Of a DNA stretch of 64,000 nt, positions 7,738 through 17,270 are shown one piece after another. This stretch comes from Tepidicaulis marinus (GTDB lineage Bacteria; Pseudomonadota; Alphaproteobacteria; Parvibaculales; Parvibaculaceae). The stretch's first letter is position 1, and each line of letters starts with the position of its first letter. The notes beneath the pieces are model-generated. The model saw only the letters and a program-made list of their open reading frames with translations, did not search any database and was not told where the DNA came from. The position numbers were made by a program, and so were the translations under genes. The stretch covers positions 62,001 to 126,000 of the forward strand of contig NZ_BBIO01000003.1 of the NCBI RefSeq assembly GCF_000739695.1, written 5' to 3'.

Positions 7738-8397
7738 ATGAGCCCAGATGATGCGGGAGAGGGAGCCGGGGAGACGAAAGTCTGCCTTGGCGTGATTGCC
7801 TCGCCGCACGGCGTGCATGGGCGCTGCCGCATCAAGACCTTCACCGCCGAGCCCGAAGCCATTGGCGATTACGGGCCGGTGGAAACGGCCAAGGGCAGCT
7901 TCGCGCTGAAAGTGACGGGCACCGGCAAGGGCGAGGGCATTGTCATCGCCGAGCTGGAAGGCGTAACCCGGCGCGAGCAGGCCGAGGCGCTGCGCGGGCT
8001 GGAGCTTTATGTGCCGCGCGAGAAGCTCGGCGTGCCGGAGACGGGCGATGGCGAGGAAGAGGCCTTCTTCCATGCCGATCTCGTCGGGCTCGAAGCTTGG
8101 GCCACGGACGGCAAGCTGCTCGGCCGGGTGATCGCGGTGCATGATTTCGGTGCCGGCGATCTTCTGGAGATCGAGCAGCCGAACGGCAAAGCCGAGCTTT
8201 TGCCCTTCACCAAGGACAATGTGCCCGAGGTGAAGCTTGCCGAAGGCCGGCTCATTGCCGATCCGCCCGCAGGCCTGTTCGAGCCGGACAAGCCCCGCGC
8301 GAAAAAGCGCCGCCGCAGCCCGCGCGCCAAGGCGAAAGCCGAAGCGCAAAAGGCGGAAGCGGGCGCTGAAGCCGGTAAGGCGCCGGGCGATGGCTGA
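7738..8397 (+). CDS. rimM: 16S rRNA processing protein RimM
   Basis: RimM assists maturation of the 30S head and binds S19. The 219-aa product has the N-terminal beta-barrel ([21 protein letters not shown] near 15-36) and a PRC-barrel domain ([19 protein letters not shown] near 113) ending near residue 180. An unusual ~40-residue tail rich in Lys, Arg, Ala and Glu ([20 protein letters not shown]) follows and is absent from typical ~175-aa RimM. The ATG at 7738 has GAGAGGATTGAGG upstream. Its stop overlaps the trmD start by 8 bp. Confidence 0.95.
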   Translation: MSPDDAGEGAGETKVCLGVIASPHGVHGRCRIKTFTAEPEAIGDYGPVETAKGSFALKVTGTGKGEGIVIAELEGVTRREQAEALRGLELYVPREKLGVPETGDGEEEAFFHADLVGLEAWATDGKLLGRVIAVHDFGAGDLLEIEQPNGKAELLPFTKDNVPEVKLAEGRLIADPPAGLFEPDKPRAKKRRRSPRAKAKAEAQKAEAGAEAGKAPGDG

Positions 8398-9145
8398 GGG
8401 CCGCACTGCCTCTTCAGGATCTGCCTCTTCAGGTTCTGCTTGGCGGGCGAGCGTGCTGACGCTCTTTCCGGAAATGTTTCCGGGGCCGCTCGGGTTTTCG
8501 CTGGCGGGCAGGGCACTTGAAGAAGAGCGCTGGGCGCTCGAAACGGTGGACATTCGCGGGTTTGCGCGCGATAAACACCGCTCCGTGGACGACACCCCCG
8601 CAGGCGGGGGCGCGGGCATGGTCATGCGGGCGGATGTGCTTGCCGCCGCGATCGACGCCGTTCACGGGCCCAGCGACGAGAGGCCGCTCATCTATCTCAG
8701 CCCGAGGGGAAAGCCCCTCGATCAGGCGAGAGTGCGTTCTCTGGCGGAAGGTTCCGGCGCGGTGCTCTTATGCGGGCGCTTTGAAGGGATCGACCAGCGG
8801 GTGATCGAGGCGCGGGGGCTCGAAGAGGTGAGCCTTGGCGACTTTGTTCTTTCCGGAGGAGAGCCGGCGGCGCTGGCGCTTCTCGATGCCGTGATCCGGC
8901 TTTTGCCGGGGGTCATGGGAAAAGAGGCCTCGGGCGAGGAAGAAAGCTTCGAGACCGGGCTTCTGGAATATCCGCATTACACGCGGCCGCCCGTCTTCGA
9001 GGGCCGGGAAATCCCGGAAATCCTCACTTCCGGCCATCACGGCCGGATTGCCGAGTGGCGGCGGCAGGAAGCGGAAAAGTTAACGCGCGAAAGGCGTCCG
9101 GATCTTTGGGAGAAATATCTCAAAGCCTCTCGCCATCGCGATTGA
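8390..9145 (+). CDS. trmD: tRNA (guanine-N1)-methyltransferase TrmD
   Basis: TrmD methylates N1 of G37 in tRNAs with G36, which prevents +1 frameshifting. The 251-aa product shows the SPOUT knot: LTLFPEMF near residue 23, [38 protein letters not shown] and the [15 protein letters not shown] motif. [12 protein letters not shown] and [13 protein letters not shown] follow, covering substrate binding and the C-terminal domain. The ATG at 8390 overlaps the end of rimM. A longer upstream frame inside rimM is not protein-like. The first 17 residues (Ser/Gly-rich) are an extension before the conserved core. Confidence 0.97.
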   Translation: MAEGRTASSGSASSGSAWRASVLTLFPEMFPGPLGFSLAGRALEEERWALETVDIRGFARDKHRSVDDTPAGGGAGMVMRADVLAAAIDAVHGPSDERPLIYLSPRGKPLDQARVRSLAEGSGAVLLCGRFEGIDQRVIEARGLEEVSLGDFVLSGGEPAALALLDAVIRLLPGVMGKEASGEEESFETGLLEYPHYTRPPVFEGREIPEILTSGHHGRIAEWRRQEAEKLTRERRPDLWEKYLKASRHRD

Positions 9146-9218
9146 ATTATGTTAGGGAAGCGCGCCCGCAGCGATGGGATTATCGGGGCGGCGCTTATAT
9201 AGAAATGAGGACAGGCCG

Positions 9219-9608
9219 ATGAACATCATTCAGGAACTCGAAAAAGAGCAGATTTCCGCTCTTTCCGAGAAGAAAACCGTGCCGGAATTCGGCCCTGGCG
9301 ATACGGTGAAGGTCAATGTGAAAGTGACCGAAGGCACCCGTGAGCGCATCCAGGCCTATGAAGGCGTGTGCATTGCCCGCTCCGGCGGCGGCCTGCAGGA
9401 AAGCTTCACGGTACGCAAGATTTCCTACGGTGAAGGCGTGGAACGCGTGTTCCCGATCTACTCGCCGCTGGTCGATTCCATCGAGGTTCTGCGCCGCGGT
9501 AAAGTGCGCCGCGCGAAGCTCTATTACCTGCGCGGCCGCCGCGGCAAATCCGCCCGTATTGCAGAGCGCCAGGATAAGACCCGCACCAAGGAGAAGGCTG
9601 CGGAGTAA
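9219..9608 (+). CDS. rplS: 50S ribosomal protein L19
   Basis: L19 sits at the 30S-50S interface. The 129-aa protein begins [19 protein letters not shown] and contains [42 protein letters not shown] and [20 protein letters not shown], all characteristic of L19. The ATG at 9219 has GAGG upstream. It is the last gene of the ribosomal block and is followed by a clear terminator. Confidence 0.98.
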   Translation: MNIIQELEKEQISALSEKKTVPEFGPGDTVKVNVKVTEGTRERIQAYEGVCIARSGGGLQESFTVRKISYGEGVERVFPIYSPLVDSIEVLRRGKVRRAKLYYLRGRRGKSARIAERQDKTRTKEKAAE

Positions 9609-9637
9609 CCCTGCTCGCCCATTTATCCGAGCATCCG

Positions 9638-9675
9638 AAAAGCGGGCAGGGCGACACGTCCAGGCCCGCTTTTTG
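9638..9675 (+). terminator. rho-independent terminator after rplS
   Basis: AAGCGGGC (9640-9647) pairs with GCCCGCTT (9664-9671) around a 16-nt loop and is followed by a T-rich tail. This closes the ffh-rplS block. Confidence 0.85.
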
Positions 9676-9707
9676 TTTGCCGCTATACCCGTTTGAGAAA
9701 TGAAGAC

Positions 9708-9754
9708 GGGGCCCGATCCTGAAGGACCGGCCGCAAGGCCAGGATGGGAGCCCC
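9708..9754 (+). other. imperfect hairpin with GCAA tetraloop in the leuC leader
   Basis: Nested pairings GGGGC/GCCCC (9708-9712 with 9750-9754), ATCCT/AGGAT (9716-9720 with 9741-9745) and GGCC/GGCC around a GCAA tetraloop (9729-9740) form a long stem. It ends about 30 nt before the leuC start. It may be a leader regulatory structure for leucine synthesis, but no Leu-rich leader peptide is visible. Confidence 0.45.
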
Positions 9755-9784
9755 CAAGAAGAAGCAAGATAGGAGCGTAGAGAA

Positions 9785-11200
9785 ATGTCTGCCCGCACCA
9801 CGCCCAGAACTATGTATGACAAAATCTGGGATGCGCATCTGGTCGATGAGCAAGAAGACGGCACCTGCCTCCTTTATATCGACCGCCATCTCGTCCATGA
9901 AGTGACGAGCCCGCAGGCCTTCGAGGGCCTGCGCATGACGGGCCGCAAGGTGCATGCGCCGGGCAACACGCTGGCCGTGGCCGACCATAACGTGCCGACG
10001 GCGGGCCGGGCGAACGGCATCGACGATCCGGAATCGAAGCTGCAGGTCGAAACGCTGGAAAAGAACGCGGCCGAGTTCGGTGTGGAATATCTGCCCATGC
10101 TCGATATCCGCCAGGGCATCGTGCACATTGTCGGCCCCGAGCAGGGCTTCACGCTGCCGGGCACGACGATCGTGTGCGGCGACAGCCATACCTCGACCCA
10201 TGGCGCGTTCGGCGCGCTGGCCCACGGTATCGGCACCTCGGAAGTCGAGCATGTGCTCGCCACGCAGACGCTCATTCAGTCCAAGGCCAAGAATATGCGC
10301 GTGACGGTGAACGGGCAGCTGCCGCCCCATGTCACCGCCAAGGATATCATTCTGGCGATCATCGGCGAGATCGGCACGGCCGGCGGCACCGGCTATGTGA
10401 TCGAGTTTGCCGGCGAAGCGATCCGCTCGCTTTCCATGGAAGGGCGCATGACGGTCTGCAACATGACCATCGAAGGCGGTGCCCGCGCCGGCCTCATCGC
10501 GCCCGATGAGAAGACCTATGAGTATCTGAAAGGCCGCCCGCGCGCGCCGCAGGGGGAGATGTGGGAGAAGGCGGTCGATTATTGGCGCAGCCTGCCCTCC
10601 GATGAAGGCGCGCATTTCGACAAGGAAGTGGTGCTCGATGCGGCCAGCCTGCCGCCCATCGTGACCTGGGGCACGAGCCCGGAAAACGTCGTCTCCATCG
10701 AAGGGGCGGTGCCGGACCCGGCCAAGATCGCCGATGAAGCCAAGCGTACGGCCATCGAGCGGGCACTGAAATATATGGGTCTTGAGCCCAATACGAAGAT
10801 GACGGACATCAAGCTCGACCGCGTCTTTATCGGCTCGTGCACGAACGGGCGCATCGAGGATATCCGCGAGGTCGCCAAGATCGCCAAGGGCCGTAAGGTC
10901 GCTGCGCATGTAAATGCGATGGTGGTGCCGGGCTCCGGCCTGGTGAAAGAGCAGGCGGAACAGGAAGGGCTCGACAAGATCCTCATCGAAGCCGGTTTCG
11001 ACTGGCGCGAGCCGGGCTGTTCCATGTGCCTTGCGATGAATGCCGATAAGCTCGCGCCGGGCGAGCGCTGCGCCTCGACCTCGAACCGCAATTTCGAAGG
11101 CCGTCAGGGCCGCGGCGGGCGCACGCATCTCGTCTCGCCGGAAATGGCGGCGGCCGCAGCCATCGCCGGTCACTTCGTGGACGTGCGCAAGTTCAGCTAA
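9785..11200 (+). CDS. leuC: 3-isopropylmalate dehydratase large subunit
   Basis: LeuC, with LeuD, isomerises 2- to 3-isopropylmalate in leucine synthesis using a [4Fe-4S] cluster. The 471-aa product has the cluster ligands in GSCTNGR and EPGCSMC. The aconitase-type motifs [13 protein letters not shown] and [17 protein letters not shown] are also present. Length and start (after GGAGCGTAGAGAA) are normal. leuD follows after only 11 bp, so the two subunits are co-translated. leuB is downstream. Confidence 0.98.
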   Translation: MSARTTPRTMYDKIWDAHLVDEQEDGTCLLYIDRHLVHEVTSPQAFEGLRMTGRKVHAPGNTLAVADHNVPTAGRANGIDDPESKLQVETLEKNAAEFGVEYLPMLDIRQGIVHIVGPEQGFTLPGTTIVCGDSHTSTHGAFGALAHGIGTSEVEHVLATQTLIQSKAKNMRVTVNGQLPPHVTAKDIILAIIGEIGTAGGTGYVIEFAGEAIRSLSMEGRMTVCNMTIEGGARAGLIAPDEKTYEYLKGRPRAPQGEMWEKAVDYWRSLPSDEGAHFDKEVVLDAASLPPIVTWGTSPENVVSIEGAVPDPAKIADEAKRTAIERALKYMGLEPNTKMTDIKLDRVFIGSCTNGRIEDIREVAKIAKGRKVAAHVNAMVVPGSGLVKEQAEQEGLDKILIEAGFDWREPGCSMCLAMNADKLAPGERCASTSNRNFEGRQGRGGRTHLVSPEMAAAAAIAGHFVDVRKFS

Positions 11201-11211
11201 GGAGAGCGACA

Positions 11212-11817
11212 ATGGATAAATTCAAGAAACTCGAGGGCGTTGCCGCTCCCATGCCGCTGATCAATATCGACACGGATATGATCATCCCGAAGCAGTTCCT
11301 GAAGACGATCAAGCGCACAGGGCTCGGCAAGAACCTGTTCGACGAGATGCGCTACAAGGATGACGGCTCGGAAGTCGAGGATTTCGTGCTCAACAAACCG
11401 GCCTACCGGAATGCGGAAATTCTGGTGGCGGGCGACAATTTCGGCTGCGGGTCGAGCCGCGAACATGCGCCCTGGGCGCTGCTCGATTTCGGCATCCGCT
11501 GCATCATTTCCACGAGCTTTGCCGACATCTTTTATAATAACTGCTTCAAGAACGGCATTTTGCCGATCCGGCTGCCGCAGGAAGATGTGGACAAACTGAT
11601 GGACGATGCCGAGCGCGGCGCCAATGCGCGCCTCACCGTCGATCTGGAAGCACAGGAAATCCGCGGGCCGGATGGCGGCGTCATTAAGTTCGACATCGAT
11701 CCCTTCCGCAAGCATTGCCTGATGGAAGGGCTCGACGATGTGGGCCTGACGCTGCAGAAGAAATCGGCGATTGAAACGTTTGAGGCGAAGCGCGCCGAAG
11801 AACAACCCTGGCTTTAA
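11212..11817 (+). CDS. leuD: 3-isopropylmalate dehydratase small subunit
   Basis: LeuD is the swivel-domain subunit of isopropylmalate isomerase. The 201-aa product starts [30 protein letters not shown] and contains [17 protein letters not shown], the substrate-binding signature of the family. A GGAGAG ribosome-binding site lies just after the leuC stop. The 150-bp gap to leuB contains a variant of the dispersed GTCACCCC repeat, so leuB may be expressed partly on its own. Confidence 0.98.
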   Translation: MDKFKKLEGVAAPMPLINIDTDMIIPKQFLKTIKRTGLGKNLFDEMRYKDDGSEVEDFVLNKPAYRNAEILVAGDNFGCGSSREHAPWALLDFGIRCIISTSFADIFYNNCFKNGILPIRLPQEDVDKLMDDAERGANARLTVDLEAQEIRGPDGGVIKFDIDPFRKHCLMEGLDDVGLTLQKKSAIETFEAKRAEEQPWL

Positions 11818-11859
11818 AGGCATTTGCGCAGGGCCGTATTCGCAGCCGCATATTCCGCC

Positions 11860-11886
11860 GTCATCCGGCCTGCGAGCCGGGGTGAC
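11860..11886. repeat. single variant copy of the GGGGTGAC intergenic repeat
   Basis: GTCATCCGGC followed by a short spacer and GAGCCGGGGTGAC resembles half of the element found as inverted pairs elsewhere in the window. Here it is a single copy between leuD and leuB whose own ends (GTCA and TGAC) are complementary. Confidence 0.6.
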
Positions 11887-11967
11887 AGTTGAGATAAAAG
11901 GATAGGCCGTACTCCGTCGCTGGGCGCCGAGGCGGCAAAACGGCGAAGAAAAAGAAACGAGAGACGC

Positions 11968-13074
11968 ATGACGAAGAAAATTCTGATCCTGCCCGGCGAC
12001 GGCATCGGCCCTGAAGTGATGGGCGAGGTCGAGCGCATTATCGACTGGTTCAACAAGGAGCGCGGCTTGGGTGCCGAAACCGAGCGCGACCTTGTGGGCG
12101 GCTGCGCTTATGACGCGCATGGTCAGGCCGTGTCGGATGCGACCATGGCAAAGGCTCAGGAAGCCGATGCCGTGCTGCTCGGTGCCGTGGGCGGGCCGAA
12201 ATGGGACGGCGTGCCCTTCGATGTGCGCCCGGAAGCGGGGCTTCTGCGTCTCAGGAAGGATCTTGAACTTTTCGCCAATCTGCGCCCGGCGCTTTGCTTC
12301 CCCGCGCTTGCCGATGCGTCTTCCTTGAAGCGCGAGCTTGTGGAAGGGCTCGACATCATGATCGTGCGCGAGCTGACGGGCGGGGTTTATTTCGGTGAGC
12401 CGCGCGGCATCGAGGATTTGCCGAATGGCGAGCGGCGCGGTTTCGACACGCAGGTTTATTCGACGCATGAAGTGCAGCGCATCGGGCGCGTGGCCTTCGA
12501 TCTTGCGCGTAAGCGCGGCAACCGCGTCACCTCCGTTGAAAAACGCAACGTGATGCATTCCGGCGTCTTCTGGCATGAAGAAATGGTCAAGCTGCACAAG
12601 GCGGAATTCTCCGATGTGACGCTCGATCATATGCTCGCCGACAATTGCGGCATGCAGCTTGTGAAACAACCCAAGCAGTTCGACGTTATTGTCACCGACA
12701 ATCTCTTCGGGGATATGCTGTCCGATGTCGCGGCCATGCTGACGGGCTCGCTCGGCATGCTGCCTTCCGCCTCGCTCGGCGGCAAGGATGCCAACGGCAA
12801 GGCTAAGGCGCTTTACGAGCCCGTGCACGGCTCGGCACCCGATATCGCGGGCCAGGGGCTTGCCAATCCGCTTGCAACGATCCTCTCTTTCGCCATGGCG
12901 CTGCGGTACACGTTCGATCTTAGCGCCGATGCGGATCTTCTGGAGAAAGCCGCGGAAACGGTGCTCGCCGAAGGCTACCGCACGGGCGACATCATGCAGC
13001 CCGGCATGAAAAAGGTCGGGACGAAACAAATGGGCGACGCGGTGCTTGCCGCACTCACCAAACTGTCCGCTTAA
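11968..13074 (+). CDS. leuB: 3-isopropylmalate dehydrogenase
   Basis: LeuB oxidatively decarboxylates 3-isopropylmalate with NAD+. The 368-aa product shows [10 protein letters not shown] at the N terminus and the substrate-binding region [21 protein letters not shown]. It also shows [24 protein letters not shown] and [26 protein letters not shown], followed by the NAD-binding [12 protein letters not shown]. The ATG at 11968 follows AACGAGAGACGC. A 13-bp perfect inverted repeat separates it from asd. Confidence 0.98.
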   Translation: MTKKILILPGDGIGPEVMGEVERIIDWFNKERGLGAETERDLVGGCAYDAHGQAVSDATMAKAQEADAVLLGAVGGPKWDGVPFDVRPEAGLLRLRKDLELFANLRPALCFPALADASSLKRELVEGLDIMIVRELTGGVYFGEPRGIEDLPNGERRGFDTQVYSTHEVQRIGRVAFDLARKRGNRVTSVEKRNVMHSGVFWHEEMVKLHKAEFSDVTLDHMLADNCGMQLVKQPKQFDVIVTDNLFGDMLSDVAAMLTGSLGMLPSASLGGKDANGKAKALYEPVHGSAPDIAGQGLANPLATILSFAMALRYTFDLSADADLLEKAAETVLAEGYRTGDIMQPGMKKVGTKQMGDAVLAALTKLSA

Positions 13075-13079
13075 AATAT

Positions 13080-13117
13080 GACCGTCTGACTTTTCCGGGA
13101 TCGCAAGTCAGACGGTC
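13080..13117 (+). other. 13-bp perfect inverted repeat between leuB and asd
   Basis: GACCGTCTGACTT (13080-13092) is perfectly complementary to AAGTCAGACGGTC (13105-13117) across a 12-nt loop. No T-run follows, so this is either a hairpin that stabilises mRNA, a factor-dependent attenuator, or an operator. It lies 3 bp after the leuB stop and 53 bp before asd. Confidence 0.7.
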
Positions 13118-13170
13118 CCATGAAAAGGCGATCCGCAAGAAGGAGCCGCTTAAGGCTTCAGGAGAAACAC

Positions 13171-14190
13171 ATGGGTTATAAAGTCGCTGTCGTTGGCGCC
13201 ACGGGCAATGTGGGCCACGAGATGCTGAACATTCTGGCGGAACGCAAGTTCCCCGCCGATGAGGTGGTGGCGCTTGCCTCCCGCCGTTCTCAAGGCAAGG
13301 AAGTTTCGTTCGGCGACAAGACCCTGAAGGTCAAGGCGCTGGAGAATTACGATTTCTCCGATACCGACATTGCGCTGATGTCGGCGGGTGGCTCGGTGGC
13401 CGAGGAATGGGCGCCGAAAATCGCCGCGCAGGGCTGCGTCGTGATCGACAATTCCTCCAAGTTCCGCATGGACCCGGATGTGCCGCTCGTTGTGCCGGAA
13501 GTGAATGCGGAGGCGATTGCCGGTTACACGAAAAAGAACATCATCGCCAACCCCAACTGCTCCACGGCGCAGATGGTGGTGGCGCTGAAGCCGCTGCATG
13601 AGAAAGCCACGATCAAGCGTGTGGTCGTCTCCACCTATCAGTCGGTTTCCGGCGCCGGCAAGGCGGCGATGGACGAGCTTTTCACGCAGACGCGCGCCAT
13701 CTATGTGAACGATCCCATCGTCAAGGAACAGCTGACGAAGCAGATCGCTTTCAACGTCATTCCGCATATCGACGTCTTCATGGAAGACGGCGATACGAAG
13801 GAAGAGTGGAAGATGATGGCCGAGACGAAAAAGATGCTCGACCCGAAGATCAAGCTCACGGCGACCTGTGTGCGTGTACCGGTTTTCGTCGGCCATTCCG
13901 AAGCGGTGAATATCGAGTTCGAAAACCCGATTTCCGATGACGAGGCGCGGGACATTCTGCGCGAAGCGCCGGGCATTCTCGTCGTCGATAAGCGCGAGGA
14001 CGAAGGCTATGTCACGCCGGTCGAATGCGTGGGCGATTACGCCACCTTCATCAGCCGTATCCGTGTCGATCCGACGGTGGAAAACGGCCTGAACCTTTGG
14101 TGCGTGTCGGACAATTTGCGTAAAGGCGCCGCGCTCAACGCCATTCAGATCGCCGAAGTGCTTTGCTCGGATTATCTGAAAAAAGCCTGA
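13171..14190 (+). CDS. asd: aspartate-semialdehyde dehydrogenase
   Basis: Asd reduces aspartyl phosphate to the semialdehyde at the branch point to lysine/DAP, threonine and methionine. The 339-aa product begins MGYKVAVVGATGNVGHEML and has the catalytic cysteine in NPNCSTAQ (near residue 130). SGAGKAAMDEL and the substrate-binding RVPVFVGHSEAVNIEF also fit the family. The ATG at 13171 follows CAGGAGAAACAC. Upstream codons belong to the leader. A strong terminator follows. Confidence 0.97.
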   Translation: MGYKVAVVGATGNVGHEMLNILAERKFPADEVVALASRRSQGKEVSFGDKTLKVKALENYDFSDTDIALMSAGGSVAEEWAPKIAAQGCVVIDNSSKFRMDPDVPLVVPEVNAEAIAGYTKKNIIANPNCSTAQMVVALKPLHEKATIKRVVVSTYQSVSGAGKAAMDELFTQTRAIYVNDPIVKEQLTKQIAFNVIPHIDVFMEDGDTKEEWKMMAETKKMLDPKIKLTATCVRVPVFVGHSEAVNIEFENPISDDEARDILREAPGILVVDKREDEGYVTPVECVGDYATFISRIRVDPTVENGLNLWCVSDNLRKGAALNAIQIAEVLCSDYLKKA

Positions 14191-14211
14191 TTGCCCGCCG
14201 ATTTGAGATTA

Positions 14212-14247
14212 AAGACGCCCTTCCGGCCAGCCGGGAGGGCGTTTTTT
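14212..14247 (+). terminator. rho-independent terminator after asd
   Basis: ACGCCCT (14215-14221) pairs with AGGGCGT (14236-14242), extended by an inner CCGG stem, and is followed by TTTTTT. It separates the leuB-asd region from the Amt-kinase gene. Confidence 0.9.
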
Positions 14248-14368
14248 CATAGGATAGACTGACCGTTTTCCACTTATTAAGACTAGTGAGTGATAACTAT
14301 ACCCCGCGCGTGGTGGCGTCTTTTCATTGGCCGGGACAAAGCCGTTCCGGCACATCGTTGCGGGGGCA

Positions 14369-16531
14369 ATGGCAATGGCGCCAATGAGCGGGCTCGATAT
14401 CGCCTGGGTTCTGATCTGCACCGTTTTGGTGCTGCTCATGCAGGCAGGCTTCACCTGTCTTGAGACCGGGCTCATCCGGGCCAAAAATTCTATCAATGTC
14501 GCGGTGAAGAACGTCGCGGATTTCTCGCTCGCCAGTCTTGTCTTCTGGGCGGTGGGGTACGGACTGATGTTCGGCCCGAGTGCTTTCGGTCTCGTGGGCC
14601 ATGACGGCTTCATGCTGGCGGGCCAGGCGGAAGTTACGCCCGAGCGTTCCAGCGAGATGGTGTTCTTCTTTTTCCAGCTTGCCTTTTGCGGCACGTCAAT
14701 CACGATTGTCTCGGGCGCTGTTGCCGAGCGGATGAGCTTTAAAGGCTATCTCGCCGCAACCTTCATTCTCTCGCTTCTCATCTATCCGATCATCGGCCAT
14801 TGGGCCTGGGGCGGGCTTGACTCGGGCTCGGCCACGGGCTGGCTTGAAAAACTCGGCTTTATCGATTTTGCCGGCTCGACGGTCGTTCACAGTGTCGGCG
14901 GCTGGGCGGCGCTTGCCGCGATCCTCGTTATCGGCCCGCGCCTTGGCCGCTTCGGGCAAGGCGGGCGCGCCATCGAGCCGCATAATCTGCCGCTGGCGGC
15001 CCTTGGCATGTTCCTCATCTGGATCGGCTGGTTCGGTTTTAACGGCGGCAGCACGCTCGCCGTCAATCATGTGGTGCCCGTGGTGCTCGTTCATACGCTG
15101 CTTGCCGCCTCCGCGGGCGGTATCGCGGTGATGGGGCTGACCTGGGCAATAGATCAGCGCCCGGATGTGGGCGCGACCGTGAACGGCGTTCTGGCCGGGC
15201 TCGTTGCGATTACCGCAAGCGCGCATATCGTCAGCACGGGCGGTTCCGTTCTCATCGGCGCCATGGGCGGTTTCGTCTCGGTGCTTGCCGCCAAGCTGCT
15301 CGAGCGGCTGGAAATCGACGACGCAGTGGGCGCGGTGCCGGTGCATCTGGCCGCCGGTATTTGGGGCACGCTGGCCGTCGCGCTTTTCGGCGAGATGTCT
15401 TATTTCCCCAATGGCGCAAGCCGGTTCGAGCAATTCACCGTGCAGCTCACCGGCGTTGCCGCGGCAGGGGCCTATGCCTTCACGCTTTCCTTCGCGCTGA
15501 TGAAACTCATCGATCCTTTCCTTGCCATGCGTGTGCGCGCCCGGGCCGAGCGTGAAGGGCTCAATATTTCCGAACATGGGGCAAGCAGCGCGCTTTCCGA
15601 ACTTTTGGGGCGGATGGAAGACCAAAGCCGGCGCGGGGATTTTTCCCACAAGGTGCCCGTCGAGCCTTTCACGGAAGCAGGCGAGCTTGCCTTCCGCTAT
15701 AATCTCGTTCTCGACCGCTTCAACAGCGAGGTCAGCGCCCATGAAAAAGCGGCGGCGGCGTTGCGCGAAGCGCGCGATGCGGCCGAAATCGCCAATGCGG
15801 CAAAGTCCGAATTCCTGGCCAATATGAGCCACGAGCTTCGAACGCCGCTCAATGCGATCATCGGTTTTTCCGAGATCATGACGGGCGGCATGTTCGGCGA
15901 GATCGAGAACCCGCAGTATAAAGAATATATCCACGACATTCACCGTTCCTCCAACCATCTGCTCAGCCTGATCAACGACATTCTCGATCTCTCCAAGATC
16001 GAGGCGAACAAGATGGAGCTCGCGGATGAAGATCTTGATCTCGGCGAGGAAGTGCGCGGCTGCGAGCGGCTGATCCGCTGGCGCGCGCAAGAAGCGAAAC
16101 TTGTTTTCGATGTGCTGATCGACGAAGATCTGCCCCGGCTGATCGCCGACCGGCGGGCGCTTCGCCAGATGATCCTCAATCTCGTCTCCAACGCGGTGAA
16201 GTTTACGCCGGAAGGGGGCCGTGTGGTCCTCTCGGTGGAGCGGGAAGTGGATGGACGCATCGCGATTTCCGTCGCCGATACCGGCATCGGTATTGAGAAA
16301 TCGGATATCCCGAAAGCGCTGACGCCGTTCCAGCAAATCTCCACCGGCGACACGGTCTATATGGCAGATGGCACGGGGCTCGGCCTGCCGATCACCGCGG
16401 CGCTCGCGCGGCTGCATGGGGGCACGGTGGTGATCCGTTCGGAGCCCGGGCGCGGCACGGAAGTGACGGTGCGCCTTCCCGCCTCCCGTCTTCAGGAACG
16501 GCCTGCGAAGAACAAGATCGAATTCGTTTAA
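14369..16531 (+). CDS. ammonium transporter-histidine kinase fusion (Amt-HK)
   Basis: This ~720-aa protein joins an 11-helix Amt/Rh ammonium channel (residues ~5-400) to a histidine kinase. The Amt part keeps the aspartate and first pore histidine in DFAGSTVVH (Asp ~166, His ~174) and the second pore histidine in GAVPVHLAAG (~326). The linker contains LNISEHGAS, also known from Amt-GGDEF proteins. The kinase has the H-box SHELRTPLNAIIGF (His ~488), N-box NLVSNAVKFTPEGG, G1 VADTGIGI and G2 GTGLGLPI. Amt-kinase fusions are known as membrane ammonium sensors. No response regulator is adjacent. The start is uncertain: ATG codons at 14369, 14375 and 14384 and a TTG at 14327 are all in frame. Confidence 0.93.
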   Translation: MAMAPMSGLDIAWVLICTVLVLLMQAGFTCLETGLIRAKNSINVAVKNVADFSLASLVFWAVGYGLMFGPSAFGLVGHDGFMLAGQAEVTPERSSEMVFFFFQLAFCGTSITIVSGAVAERMSFKGYLAATFILSLLIYPIIGHWAWGGLDSGSATGWLEKLGFIDFAGSTVVHSVGGWAALAAILVIGPRLGRFGQGGRAIEPHNLPLAALGMFLIWIGWFGFNGGSTLAVNHVVPVVLVHTLLAASAGGIAVMGLTWAIDQRPDVGATVNGVLAGLVAITASAHIVSTGGSVLIGAMGGFVSVLAAKLLERLEIDDAVGAVPVHLAAGIWGTLAVALFGEMSYFPNGASRFEQFTVQLTGVAAAGAYAFTLSFALMKLIDPFLAMRVRARAEREGLNISEHGASSALSELLGRMEDQSRRGDFSHKVPVEPFTEAGELAFRYNLVLDRFNSEVSAHEKAAAALREARDAAEIANAAKSEFLANMSHELRTPLNAIIGFSEIMTGGMFGEIENPQYKEYIHDIHRSSNHLLSLINDILDLSKIEANKMELADEDLDLGEEVRGCERLIRWRAQEAKLVFDVLIDEDLPRLIADRRALRQMILNLVSNAVKFTPEGGRVVLSVEREVDGRIAISVADTGIGIEKSDIPKALTPFQQISTGDTVYMADGTGLGLPITAALARLHGGTVVIRSEPGRGTEVTVRLPASRLQERPAKNKIEFV

Positions 16532-16544
16532 GCTGTCATCTGCG

Positions 16545-17270
16545 CTACGCGGAAATTTCCATGCGCAAGCCCTCTGCATTGAAGCGGGGCTCAGCGGGCA
16601 GGCGGATTTCTGCCCCTTGGCTCATGCGCCAGGCGCTCCAGGTGCAGGCGCAGGCATCGAGAATATCGTCTTTTCCCACGTCCTTGCGTTTGAAGGCGGG
16701 GGCGCGCAATTGCGTGAGCGGAAAGCCTGCTTTTTCAAGCAGGCCGCGGCGGAGCGCGAGGCCGGGTTCCGCCGGCGCGCTTTTGACTTTTTTCGGCAAG
16801 TGCAGCGGTATCTCCCCGTTCATTGCCCAGAACGCCAGCTCCGGGTGGCATTCGCGCAGCCAGCTTTGCGTTTCCGGCGTTACAAGCGCTGCAAGCTCGC
16901 GAATCTTCGGGAAGATGTTGAAACATTGTTTGGAGACACCGCGCGGCGGTTCCGAATGCGCGCGATTGAGACGGCAGGCCTCCTGAAACTCCTCAGCCGC
17001 AAGCGCGGCGCGCGCCGGGGTGGAAAAGACGGAGGATTGGCGCTGGCCGAGCCGGGCGCGGGCTTCGCGTTCGCAGTGCCGCCCGCCGCGCTCGGCTTTT
17101 TCCGGCAGGCCGATCGGCATATCGACGGCAAGGAAGGCAGGGCGCTCGTCCCATTTCAGAACCTCGGCAAGTTTTTTCACCAATCGGGCCTGCGGCGGCG
17201 GGCCTTCCGGTCCCTGCCAGAGCACGAGAACCCAGCCTGCCGGGCAGCCATCGGCGCCTGCCACGATCAT
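16545..17270 (-). CDS. DUF429 domain-containing protein
   Basis: The 241-aa product has the DUF429 pattern: an N-terminal GADGCPAGWVLV, AVDMPIGLPE near residue 70, GRHCEREARARLG, SSVFSTPAR near residue 100 and a C-terminal KDDILDACACTWSA. The family has a predicted RNase H-like fold and acidic residues at equivalent positions (Asp in GADG, Asp in VDMP, Asp-Asp near the end), which suggests a nuclease, but its role is not established. It overlaps pdxY by 4 bp, so the two are co-translated. It converges on the Amt-kinase gene with only 13 bp between stops. Confidence 0.85.
   Translation of the reverse strand: MIVAGADGCPAGWVLVLWQGPEGPPPQARLVKKLAEVLKWDERPAFLAVDMPIGLPEKAERGGRHCEREARARLGQRQSSVFSTPARAALAAEEFQEACRLNRAHSEPPRGVSKQCFNIFPKIRELAALVTPETQSWLRECHPELAFWAMNGEIPLHLPKKVKSAPAEPGLALRRGLLEKAGFPLTQLRAPAFKRKDVGKDDILDACACTWSAWRMSQGAEIRLPAEPRFNAEGLRMEISA

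Noticed and set aside
9700-9780. Leader peptide for leucine attenuation upstream of leuC
   Set aside because: The 26-codon frame contains no leucine codons and has no clear ribosome-binding site.
11197-13029. Long minus-strand open frame (about 610 codons) opposite leuD and leuB
   Set aside because: It is antisense to well-recognised genes, and its composition (His/Arg-rich) is typical of the shadow frames of GC-rich genes.
14349-14361. Sigma-54-like GGCAC...TTGC near the Amt-kinase start
   Set aside because: The spacing between the GG and GC elements is 9 instead of 10 bp, and it may lie inside the coding frame.
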